Source: Pandoraea capi (GTDB lineage Bacteria > Pseudomonadota > Gammaproteobacteria > Burkholderiales > Burkholderiaceae). From it: 64,000 nucleotides of DNA. The stretch is taken from contig NZ_CABPRV010000012.1 in NCBI RefSeq assembly GCF_902459735.1, positions 124,001 through 188,000 of the forward strand. The letters run 5' to 3'. Made by a program: the position numbers and the translations under genes. The notes under the pieces were generated by a model, which was not told where the DNA came from, did not search any database, and saw nothing but the letters and a program-made list of their open reading frames with translations. Positions 26,597 to 34,262 of this stretch are shown here, one piece after another. The first letter of the stretch is position 1. Every line of letters starts with the position of its first letter.

Positions 26597-27931
26597 ATGA
26601 ACACGAAACGGTTGACGACATCGTTGGGCCTGGCGCTGGCGCTCGGCACGGGGGCGATGGGAGTGGCAGGGACGTCGTTCGCGCAGTCGAACGAGCAGTT
26701 CATCGCGCTGGCGGACTATCGCGTCGGTCCGTATGGCGCCAACGGCCAGTCGTTCTATGGCGGGTTCATCGACTATCTTCAATACGTCAACCTCAAGAAC
26801 GGCGGGGTGAACGGCGTCAAGCTCACGTGGGAAGAGTGCGAGACCGAGTACAACAACGCCAAGGGCGTGGAGTGCTATGAGCGTCTGAAGGGCAAGAACC
26901 CCGTGACGAAAGGCACCGCCTATCACGTGATGGCGACGGGCATTTCGTATGCGCTGATCGACAAGACGGCCACCGATCAGGTGCCGCTCGTGATGATGGG
27001 CTACGGGCGCACCGACGCCGTGGACGGCAGCGTATTCCCGTGGGCGTTCCCGCTGGTGACGACGTACCAGATGCAGGCGTCGGCCATCATCAAGTTCCTC
27101 GCCGACAAGAACGGCGGATCGCTCAATGGCAAGAAGATCGTGTTCCTGTATCACGACTCGGCGTACGGCAAGGAGCCGATCGTCGCCATGCAGGCCGAAT
27201 CGAAGATTCACAAGTTCAACCTGATCGAGATCCCGGTGGCGCATCCGGGTAACGAGCAGGGCGCGCAGTGGCTGCGGATTCGTCAGGAGAACCCCGACTA
27301 CGTGGTGTTCTGGGGATGGGGGGTGATGAACCAGACGGCGCTCAAGGCGGCCCAGAAGGTCGGCTATCCGCGCGAGAAGATCATCGGTAGCTGGTGGGCT
27401 GGCTCGGAGGAAGACACGATCCCGGCCGGTCCGGCGGCCAAGGGCTACATGAGCGCGACGTGGAACGTGGCGGGCAAGCAGGTGCCGCTCATCGCCGACA
27501 TCGAAAAGGTCGTGTACGGCGCGGGCAAGGGGAATATGCAGGACCCGTCGAAGGTCGGCTCGGTCCTGTACAACCGTGGCGTGTCGGCTGCCGTGGCGAC
27601 GGTCGAGGCGCTCAACACCGCGCAGAACAAGTTCGGTAAAGGCAAGGTCTCCACGCCGGTGCAGGTGCGCTGGGCGCTCGAGAACCTGAACATCGATGCC
27701 GCCCGTCTCAAGGCGCTCGGCGCAACGGGCCTGCTGCCTGACATCAAGACGAGCTGCGAAGACCACGAAGGCTCGGGCAAGGTGCGTATTCAACAATGGG
27801 ACGGCGCCAAGTGGGTCATGGTGTCCGACTGGATCGAGGGCAATCGTCGTCTGATCCACCCGCTGTTCGAAGCGTCGGCCAAGCAATACGCCAAGGAAAA
27901 GGGCATGACGCCCGCCTGCTTCAAGGGGTAA
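26597..27931 (+). CDS. livK: Liv-type ABC importer substrate-binding protein (LivK-like)
   Basis: A 444-residue exported binding protein with a signal peptide ending near SFA-Q (residues 29/30). The mature chain is a type I periplasmic fold (SFYGGFIDYLQYVNLKNGGV, KIVFLYHDSAYGKEPI). It is larger than LivJ/LivK (~370), like the binding proteins of aromatic-acid or amide-type Liv importers, so leucine is not an obvious ligand. A GC-rich hairpin follows the stop at 27933; such structures often stabilise the abundant binding-protein message relative to downstream genes. Confidence 0.87.
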   Translation: MNTKRLTTSLGLALALGTGAMGVAGTSFAQSNEQFIALADYRVGPYGANGQSFYGGFIDYLQYVNLKNGGVNGVKLTWEECETEYNNAKGVECYERLKGKNPVTKGTAYHVMATGISYALIDKTATDQVPLVMMGYGRTDAVDGSVFPWAFPLVTTYQMQASAIIKFLADKNGGSLNGKKIVFLYHDSAYGKEPIVAMQAESKIHKFNLIEIPVAHPGNEQGAQWLRIRQENPDYVVFWGWGVMNQTALKAAQKVGYPREKIIGSWWAGSEEDTIPAGPAAKGYMSATWNVAGKQVPLIADIEKVVYGAGKGNMQDPSKVGSVLYNRGVSAAVATVEALNTAQNKFGKGKVSTPVQVRWALENLNIDAARLKALGATGLLPDIKTSCEDHEGSGKVRIQQWDGAKWVMVSDWIEGNRRLIHPLFEASAKQYAKEKGMTPACFKG

Positions 27932-27932
27932 G

Positions 27933-27950
27933 GAGGGGGCAATGCCCCTC
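27933..27950 (+). other. Intercistronic hairpin between livK and livF
   Basis: GAGGGGGC pairs with GCCCCTC across a 3-base loop, with one bulged G. No T tract follows. It lies 1-2 bases after the livK stop, in a 135-base gap inside an otherwise compact operon. It may act as an mRNA stability or attenuation element; this is inference. Confidence 0.4.
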
Positions 27951-28066
27951 GCTGATGCGGCATGACCGTACGTAGCAAGGGCGAGGGGCGCATCGAGACA
28001 TCGGACGATCCGGCGGGGGGATGCCACCGCCCGCCGGTCCCGGCAGCAACGATTGCGGAGTCACGC

Positions 28067-28879
28067 ATGGAAGCGAGTTTGCGCGTCAATAACATCGAAG
28101 TCATTTACGACCACGTCATTCTGGTGCTCAAGGGCGTGTCGCTGATCGTGCCGGAGGGCAAGATCGTGGCGCTGCTGGGGGCCAACGGCGCGGGCAAGAG
28201 TACGACGCTCAAGGCCATCTCGAACCTGCTGCATGCCGAGCGGGGCGAAGTGACGAAGGGGACGATCGACTATCGCGGCGAGCGGGTCGAGAAGCTCACC
28301 CCGAACGGGCTCGTCAAGCGTGGTGTGATTCAGGTGATGGAGGGGCGTCACTGCTTCGGCCATCTGACCATCGAAGAGAATTTGCTGACCGGCAGCTATG
28401 TGCGCCACGCGTCGCGCGGTGCGCAGCAGCACGCGCTGGAGCGCATCTACGCCTATTTCCCGCGTCTGAAGACGCGCCGCAAGTCGCAGGCGGGATACAC
28501 GTCGGGCGGCGAGCAGCAGATGTGCGCAATCGGGCGCGCCATGATGGCGCAGCCGTCGATGATTCTGCTCGACGAACCGTCGATGGGCCTGGCGCCGCAG
28601 ATCGTCGAGGAGATCTTCACGATCGTGCGCGATCTGAACCAGCGCGAGAACGTCAGTTTCCTGCTGGCCGAGCAGAACACCATGGCGGCGCTGCGCTATG
28701 CCGACTATGGCTACATCCTCGAGAACGGTCGCGTCGTGATGGACGGCGACGCCGACGTGCTGCGCGATAACGAGGACGTCAAGGAGTTCTATCTCGGCAT
28801 CGCCAAGGACGGCGCGAGCAGCGCGGGGAGTTTCCGTAACGTCAAGAGCTACCGGCGTCGCAAGCGCTGGATCGCCTGA
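28067..28879 (+). CDS. livF: Liv-type ABC importer ATPase (LivF)
   Basis: A 270-residue ATPase, partner of LivG. Walker A is GANGAGKST, the signature region is YTSGGEQQMCAIGRAMMAQP, Walker B is MILLDEPSMGLAP, and AEQNTMAALRYADYGYILEN is the LivF-type H-loop region. The C-terminal ~35 residues (SSAGSFRNVKSYRRRKRWIA) extend beyond a typical LivF (~235) and are basic, a feature of Liv systems linked to aromatic catabolism. The open frame from 27962 is not used upstream of the aligned start. Confidence 0.9.
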   Translation: MEASLRVNNIEVIYDHVILVLKGVSLIVPEGKIVALLGANGAGKSTTLKAISNLLHAERGEVTKGTIDYRGERVEKLTPNGLVKRGVIQVMEGRHCFGHLTIEENLLTGSYVRHASRGAQQHALERIYAYFPRLKTRRKSQAGYTSGGEQQMCAIGRAMMAQPSMILLDEPSMGLAPQIVEEIFTIVRDLNQRENVSFLLAEQNTMAALRYADYGYILENGRVVMDGDADVLRDNEDVKEFYLGIAKDGASSAGSFRNVKSYRRRKRWIA

Positions 28880-28990
28880 GCGGATAGACAAACCCACCCG
28901 AACGCACCCGAAAGAACGCCGGCATGTCCAGACGCTGCCAGGGGCATGGCCGTGCGCGGGTCCCTGAATCCTGATCGCCTCATCGTGGAT

Positions 28991-30229
28991 ATGAACCAAT
29001 ACTTCGATACGCTGGAAACGCGTGCGCCGGCGCTTCGCGAGCAGGCGCTGCTCGCCGCGCTGCCCGGGCAGGTGGCCCACGCCCGCACGCATGCGGCCTA
29101 CTTTGCCGAGACGCTGGGCGACGTCGATGCGAGCCAGATCGGTTCGCGCGACGCACTGGCCGGCCTGCCCGTCACGCGCAAATCGGATCTGTCGACCTTC
29201 CAGCAGCGGCACCCGCCGCTGGGCGGTCTGAACGCGACGCCGGTCAGCGGGCTGGCTCACGTCTATCAATCGCCCGGTCCGATCTATGAGCCGGACGGGC
29301 GCGGCAGCGACTGGTGGCGCTTCGCGCGGGCGATGTTCGCGGCCGGATTGCGCGCGGGCGATCTCGTCTACAACACGTATTCGTATCACTTCACCCCGGC
29401 GGGCATGATGATCGAGACGGGGGCGACGCGTCTGGGCTGTTGCGTGTTTCCGGCGGGTGTCGGGCAGACGGAGCTGCAACTGGAAGCGATTCGTCATCTG
29501 CGGCCGGTGGCGTACGCGGGCACGCCGTCGTTCCTGAAGATTCTCATCGAGAAGAGCGAGGCGGCAGGGGCGGACATCAGCAGCATCCGGCGCGCGACGT
29601 TATCCGGCGAGGCGCTGCCGCCATCGTTGCGCGAGTGGTTCAATGGGCGGGGGATTACGGCGCGTCAGTTGTACGGCACGGCGGATCTCGGGCTGATCGC
29701 GTTCGAGAGCGACGCGCAGGCGGGGCTGATCGTCGACGAGAACGTGCTCGTCGAGCTGGTGGAGCCGGGCGGCACGAAGCCGGTGGCGGACGGCGAAGTC
29801 GGCGAGGTTGTGGTCACGAACTTCAATCCGGACTATCCGTTGATCCGGTTCGCGACCGGCGACCTGTCGGCGATCGAGGCGGGCATCAGTCCGTGTGGGC
29901 GAACGAACGTGCGCCTGAAGGGCTGGCTGGGGCGCGCCGATCAGACCGTCAAGGTGCGGGGCATGTTCGTGCATCCGGGGCAGATCGGCGAGATCGGCAA
30001 GCGCTATCCGGAGTTGGTTCGCGTGCGTCTGCGGGTCGAGGGGCGTGTCGGCGACGACCGGATGCGACTGCTCTGCGAGACCACCGATACGCCGCCGGAA
30101 GGGCTCGCCGCGCGGGTTCAGGAGACGTTGCGCGACGTGACGCGTTTGCGCGGCGAAGTCGACTTCGTCGCCGCAGGCTCGCTCCCGGCGGACGGGAAGC
30201 TGGTGGAGGACGCGCGGGCTTACGACTGA
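28991..30229 (+). CDS. PaaK-like phenylacetate-CoA ligase family protein with altered P-loop
   Basis: A 412-residue adenylate-forming enzyme related to phenylacetate-CoA ligase (~430 residues). Family elements include LPVTRKSDL near the N-terminus, YGTADLG (A5-like), RFATGDLSAIE, and the C-terminal RADQTVKVRGMFVHPGQIGE. The nucleotide-binding loop, normally SSGTTGxPT, is replaced by HVYQSPGPIYEPDGRGSDWW, so the canonical Gly/Ser/Thr P-loop is missing. It may still bind ATP in a modified way or have lost ligase activity. It is the last gene of the ligase-liv operon and ends before a strong terminator. Confidence 0.82.
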   Translation: MNQYFDTLETRAPALREQALLAALPGQVAHARTHAAYFAETLGDVDASQIGSRDALAGLPVTRKSDLSTFQQRHPPLGGLNATPVSGLAHVYQSPGPIYEPDGRGSDWWRFARAMFAAGLRAGDLVYNTYSYHFTPAGMMIETGATRLGCCVFPAGVGQTELQLEAIRHLRPVAYAGTPSFLKILIEKSEAAGADISSIRRATLSGEALPPSLREWFNGRGITARQLYGTADLGLIAFESDAQAGLIVDENVLVELVEPGGTKPVADGEVGEVVVTNFNPDYPLIRFATGDLSAIEAGISPCGRTNVRLKGWLGRADQTVKVRGMFVHPGQIGEIGKRYPELVRVRLRVEGRVGDDRMRLLCETTDTPPEGLAARVQETLRDVTRLRGEVDFVAAGSLPADGKLVEDARAYD

Positions 30230-30262
30230 TTGACCCCGAACGACACTGACGTCTTTCATCGA

Positions 30263-30303
30263 CAAGGCGCGCGAGGTATGAGCCTCTGCGCGCCTTGGCA
30301 TTT
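30263..30303 (+). terminator. Terminator between convergent operons
   Basis: A long hairpin: outer stem CAAGGCGCGC (30263-30272) with GCGCGCCTTG (30288-30297), and inner stem GAGG (30273-30276) with CCTC (30283-30286). GCATTTT follows. It ends the liv operon and faces the aromatic-acid operon on the other strand. Confidence 0.85.
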
Positions 30304-30337
30304 TCGGGCGGCGTGGCATAGCGCCACGCCGCTTCGA

Positions 30338-31720
30338 TCACAACTTCGCTAAGGCTGCCGGCGCTTGCTGGCCGACGGGCGCGTCCGCCGGCACGGTCTT
30401 GCGATGCGTCGACCCGGCCAGCAGGATACCGAGTGCGGCGAGTATCGCGGGAAGGGCGAGCAGCGAGAACAGCCCCGCGTTGCTCCAGCCGGCGGCCAGC
30501 AGAATGGCGCCGCCGAACGACCCCGCGACCGCGCCGATCCGACCGATGCCGAGCGCCCACGCCACGCCCGTCGCCCGGTTGGAGGTCGGGTAATAGGCCG
30601 AGGCGATGACGTTCGCACAGACCTGAGAGCCGCTGACGCAGAAGCCCGTCACGAAAATGCCGATGGCCAGCCAGGTGGCGCTGCCCGCGACCGCCAGCGA
30701 GGCCAGCGAAATGGCGCCCAGCACGTACGCCGCCGCCACCACCTTGTATGGATGGAACCGGTCGATCAGCACGCCGAGCACAATCGCCCCCAGCACGCCG
30801 CCGCCTTGCAGCAAACCGGCAAACATCGACGCCTGCTTGAGCGTGAGCCCGCTACGCTGGGCGAGAATCGGCAGCCAGTTGATGAGCAGATACAGCAGCA
30901 ACAGGCTCATGAAGAACGCCAGCCAGAGCAACAACGTGCCGCGTCGGTAATCGCGATGAAACAGTTGCACCACGGGCGAAGACGGCAGGCGGTCGTCGGC
31001 GGCGACGAAATGCAGACCGGCGTGCATGCGCCCCGGCGCGACGCGCGAGAGAATCGCTGCGATCCGGGCCTGCGTCCCACCGCGAATCGCGAGAAAGCGC
31101 ACCGATTCCGGTAACGTGAACCAAAGCACGGGCACGAGCGCGAGGGGCAGCAGCCCACCGAGCGCGAGCAGGCCGCGCCAACCGATGCCGGCCACCAGAT
31201 ACGCCGTGACCACGCCGCCGAGCGCCGAGCCGAGCGAGAAGCCGCAGAACATGAGCGTGAGCAGCGTGCCGCGACGCCGTTCGGGGCTGAATTCCGAGGT
31301 GAGGGTGATGGCGTTGGGCATCGCACCGCCGAGGCCCAGTCCCGTCAGAAAGCGCATGGCTATCAGCCATTCGAGGTTGGGCGCCAGCGCCGCGCCCACG
31401 CTCGCGGCCCCGAAGCCTGCTACGGACAGGATCAGCACCAGGCGGCGTCCGATGCGATCGGCCGCCGGGCCGCTACAGAACGCCCCGACCATCAGGCCCA
31501 GCAGCCCGGCGCTGAATAGCGGCCCGAGCGAGACCATCGACAACTGCCACTCGCTTCTGATGTGTGGCGCGATGAAGCCGATGATGGCGATGTCGAAACC
31601 GTCGAGCGCGACGATCAGAAAGCACATCGCGCTGATCATGATCTGAAAGCGCGAGACGGGACTCGCGTTGATGAAGTCCCGCACGTCGACGGGCGAGGAT
31701 CTGCTGGTCGGCTGTTCCAT
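30338..31720 (-). CDS. AAHS-family aromatic acid MFS transporter
   Basis: A 460-residue, 12-helix major facilitator of the aromatic acid:H+ symporter family (PcaK/BenK type). The hallmark DGFDIAIIGFIAPHI occurs in helix 1, and the loop 2-3 motif is GPAADRIGRRLVLI. It should import a benzoate-like acid. It is the last gene of the minus-strand aromatic operon, 59 bases after the monooxygenase, with CAGGAGAC before the ATG. A hydroxybenzoate such as salicylate is the best guess from the neighbours; transport has not been shown. Confidence 0.9.
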   Translation of the reverse strand: MEQPTSRSSPVDVRDFINASPVSRFQIMISAMCFLIVALDGFDIAIIGFIAPHIRSEWQLSMVSLGPLFSAGLLGLMVGAFCSGPAADRIGRRLVLILSVAGFGAASVGAALAPNLEWLIAMRFLTGLGLGGAMPNAITLTSEFSPERRRGTLLTLMFCGFSLGSALGGVVTAYLVAGIGWRGLLALGGLLPLALVPVLWFTLPESVRFLAIRGGTQARIAAILSRVAPGRMHAGLHFVAADDRLPSSPVVQLFHRDYRRGTLLLWLAFFMSLLLLYLLINWLPILAQRSGLTLKQASMFAGLLQGGGVLGAIVLGVLIDRFHPYKVVAAAYVLGAISLASLAVAGSATWLAIGIFVTGFCVSGSQVCANVIASAYYPTSNRATGVAWALGIGRIGAVAGSFGGAILLAAGWSNAGLFSLLALPAILAALGILLAGSTHRKTVPADAPVGQQAPAALAKL

Positions 31721-31779
31721 GAAAGTGTCTCCTGTCTGTGCTTTTTTGCTTTGTCGTGGGCTTGTGAGGGCAACCGCCG

Positions 31780-32931
31780 CTACGCGGCGTGCCCGTGGAG
31801 CGAGGTGGCGCCGCTCGCTTCCACTTGCGCGACGAACGCTGGATCGCGCTCGCGCAGGTCCTCGTGCGTCACACGTCCGGTGCGCAGCATGTAGTCGTAG
31901 GCGAAGCTCACCGGGTCGAGGTGCATGCGTCGATCGACCGATTCGTACCAGTCGAGGCTTCGCCGGGCGGCATCCTGAAAGCGATCCGACGCGCTGCGGC
32001 GGCTCCGCTCGAACGCCGCGAAGGCCGCCGGTACGTCGTTGCGATTGGCGCAGATCGCCTCGAACAGCGCGATGGCGTCCTGCATCGCCATGCGGGTGCC
32101 GGAGCCGAGCGAGAAGTGCACGCTACGCAGCGCATCGCCGAGCAGCACGACATTGCCGTGCGACCAGCGGGCATTGCTGACCACGCGTGCCTGAAACCAG
32201 TGGGAGCGGTTCGTCAGCAACGGGTGACCGCCCAGTTCCTCCGCGAAGGTCTGCTCGCACAAGGCGCGGCTTTCGTCCTCGGTCGCGGTGTCGAGGCCAC
32301 ACCGTGCCCACGTCTCGGGATCGACCTCGACGAGGAACGTCGAGCGCTCCGGGCTGTATTGGTAGGCGTGCGCCATGAATACGCCGTGCGGCGTTTCGCG
32401 GAAGATCAGCGACACCGGATGGAACAACTGCGAGGTGCCGTACCACGCGAACTTGTTGCGGCGTTCGTCGAAGCTCGGTGAGAAGTGCTCGGCCATGCGC
32501 GTGCGCACTTCGCTGTTCACGCCGTCGGCCGCGATGATGACATCGGCGTCAGGGAGTTGTGCGGGGTCCATGATGTGGCTCTGATAACGCACGTCCACAC
32601 CGGCGTCTTCACACGCCTGTTGCAGCACGCGCAGCATGTCGATGCGGGAGGTGCGCGAGAAATGGTTGTTGCTCAGGCGTACCGGCACGCCCTGATGCAC
32701 GATTTCCATGTAGTCGCAGCGGGTGTGGTGCGCGGTGAACTTCCGGAAGAAGGCTTCGTCGGCTTCCTTCAGAAACGCGAGCGCGATGTCGGAGAAGACA
32801 ACGCCCCAGCCATAGGTCGCGTTCGCGGCATTGCGTTCATGGACGACGATCTCGTCTTCCGGATGACGCTGCTTCATGAGCAGCGAGAAATACAGGCCGG
32901 CGGGCCCGCCACCGATGACGGCGATTTTCAT
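31780..32931 (-). CDS. FAD monooxygenase related to salicylyl-CoA / anthraniloyl-CoA 5-hydroxylase
   Basis: A 383-residue flavin monooxygenase. The FAD Rossmann motif is IGGGPAG (6-12), followed by YGWGVVFSD. The second FAD motif is VVLLGDALRSVHFSLGSGTR. The pattern WGVVFSD...HFSxGSGT is that of salicylyl-CoA 5-hydroxylase (SdgC) and of the N-terminal domain of 2-aminobenzoyl-CoA monooxygenase/reductase. Here the protein is only the ~380-residue monooxygenase part; the long reductase domain is absent. It would hydroxylate an aryl-CoA thioester para to the existing hydroxyl or amino group, giving gentisyl-CoA if salicylyl-CoA is the substrate. The CoA ligase and thioesterase genes upstream support this. 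Confidence 0.82.
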   Translation of the reverse strand: MKIAVIGGGPAGLYFSLLMKQRHPEDEIVVHERNAANATYGWGVVFSDIALAFLKEADEAFFRKFTAHHTRCDYMEIVHQGVPVRLSNNHFSRTSRIDMLRVLQQACEDAGVDVRYQSHIMDPAQLPDADVIIAADGVNSEVRTRMAEHFSPSFDERRNKFAWYGTSQLFHPVSLIFRETPHGVFMAHAYQYSPERSTFLVEVDPETWARCGLDTATEDESRALCEQTFAEELGGHPLLTNRSHWFQARVVSNARWSHGNVVLLGDALRSVHFSLGSGTRMAMQDAIALFEAICANRNDVPAAFAAFERSRRSASDRFQDAARRSLDWYESVDRRMHLDPVSFAYDYMLRTGRVTHEDLRERDPAFVAQVEASGATSLHGHAA

Positions 32932-32973
32932 GAGAATCTCCTCTAAGGGGGATGCAGATCGATGGAGTGAGGC

Positions 32974-33753
32974 TCAGGCCGCTTGCACGCGTCGGGATGC
33001 GTCGGTGTCGGCCAGCAGCGCGCCCGCATTCGGCACGACCGGCGCCAGCCCCAGGTGATCGAGCATCTGGCGCACCGTGCTCACGGCCGTCGACGTGACG
33101 GGCAGCCCGATGCGGTCCTGTGCGATCTGGATGGCAGGCAGCGAGGGCATTTGTACGCAGGCCGAGAGCACCACGGCGTCGGCGTTCGCGGTGTTAAGTC
33201 GCTTCACGTCGTCGAGCAACTGCATCGGGTCGCGTTGCCCGACGGCGAGGTTGTCGGGAATCTCGAACGACAGGGCGTCGAGGACTTCGATGCCTTCATG
33301 CTCGATGTACTCGACCACGGCTTGCGTGAGCGGCTTCATGTAGGGCGCCATGAGCGCGATCTTGCGGGCGCCGAGCGTCTTCAGCCCGGCGACGAGCGCG
33401 CCTGCCGAGGTCATGATGGCGGCGTCGCAATGGTTCTCCCGGGCCACCTGCTGCAAGTCGGCTTCGACCTGACGGTGATAGCCCGGTCCCATGGCCATGA
33501 TGGCGACGAGGCAGGCCGTGCTCATCACGTCGACGCGAGCGTCGGCCAGTTCGGCCGCGCAGCGCAGACCCTGACGATTCATAGCCTCCAGTTCCTCTTT
33601 CACCACGCGGTGCATGCGCATCCGGCTTGCGTGGAACGTGAAGCGCTCCGGCAGCATTTGCTCGCGTGCGCGCAGCATCGCGGGAATTTCGGTTTCCATC
33701 GTGGTGTTCGAGCTGGGCACGATCTGGCCGATGCGGAAAGGGCGTTGCGTCAT
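32974..33753 (-). CDS. Maleate cis-trans isomerase (NicE/Iso-like)
   Basis: A 259-residue member of the Asp/Glu racemase superfamily, very close to maleate isomerase of nicotinate degradation (NicE/Iso). The N-terminus RIGQIVPSSNTTMETEIPAM is the family signature. The two catalytic cysteines fit: C81 in TACLVAIM and C199 in SACVQMPSLP (82 and 200 in Pseudomonas Iso). The enzyme turns maleate into fumarate without cofactor. Its presence means the operon is expected to produce maleate. The start overlaps the stop of the thioesterase gene (ATGA), so expression is coupled. Confidence 0.9.
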   Translation of the reverse strand: MTQRPFRIGQIVPSSNTTMETEIPAMLRAREQMLPERFTFHASRMRMHRVVKEELEAMNRQGLRCAAELADARVDVMSTACLVAIMAMGPGYHRQVEADLQQVARENHCDAAIMTSAGALVAGLKTLGARKIALMAPYMKPLTQAVVEYIEHEGIEVLDALSFEIPDNLAVGQRDPMQLLDDVKRLNTANADAVVLSACVQMPSLPAIQIAQDRIGLPVTSTAVSTVRQMLDHLGLAPVVPNAGALLADTDASRRVQAA

Positions 33754-34262
33754 GTCGGGTCTCCGGCGAATGTCGGGAAAGTGGGGGCGGATGCCGCGAC
33801 GCCAGGGGTGCCGGCGGCGCAGTCGGTCCGGTATCGTTCGAGCGCCGTGCGCAGCACGGGCGGCATGTCAATGGACTCGCGCGCGCCCCGCTGGATGCAG
33901 ATCGGCGTGAGCTTCGCGATGAACGCGACATCGCCCTCGGCTTTGCGTGCGGTCATCTGCAAGGTGAAGGTTCTCGTGCGGATGTCGGCGACCTCGACCG
34001 TGACGTCGAAGACATCGTCGGGCCACAGGGAGCGGCGGAAATCGAAGTCAAGTGCGCGCGTGGGCGTGCCGAAGCCATGCCGGTTCTTGACGGCTTGGGG
34101 CGTGCCGCCGAACAGCGAGCCGTAGAACAGTTCGGCAATCGAGATGACGTAGTCAGAGAAGGTCGCGGTATAGACCACGCCAGCCGGATCGCACTCGCCC
34201 CATCGCACCTGTCGGCGCACCACGAACGGTTGCTCGCTCACCACGTATTCGGTGCTGATCAT
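33750..34262 (-). CDS. 4-hydroxybenzoyl-CoA-type thioesterase
   Basis: A 170-residue hot-dog-fold thioesterase. The motif VRWGECDPAGVVYTATFSDY contains the catalytic Asp (D25) of the 4-hydroxybenzoyl-CoA thioesterase type. It should release the free acid from an aryl-CoA, here probably the hydroxylated product of the monooxygenase. Both gene ends overlap their neighbours by four bases (ATGA), the ligase upstream and maleate isomerase downstream. The C-terminal ~25 residues are Ala/Thr/Pro-rich and not conserved-looking. Confidence 0.88.
   Translation of the reverse strand: MISTEYVVSEQPFVVRRQVRWGECDPAGVVYTATFSDYVISIAELFYGSLFGGTPQAVKNRHGFGTPTRALDFDFRRSLWPDDVFDVTVEVADIRTRTFTLQMTARKAEGDVAFIAKLTPICIQRGARESIDMPPVLRTALERYRTDCAAGTPGVAASAPTFPTFAGDPT

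Noticed and set aside
25712-28027. A 771-codon open frame on the minus strand across livM and livK
   Set aside because: It spans the gap between two well-supported plus-strand genes and has low-complexity Arg/His-rich sequence without motifs.
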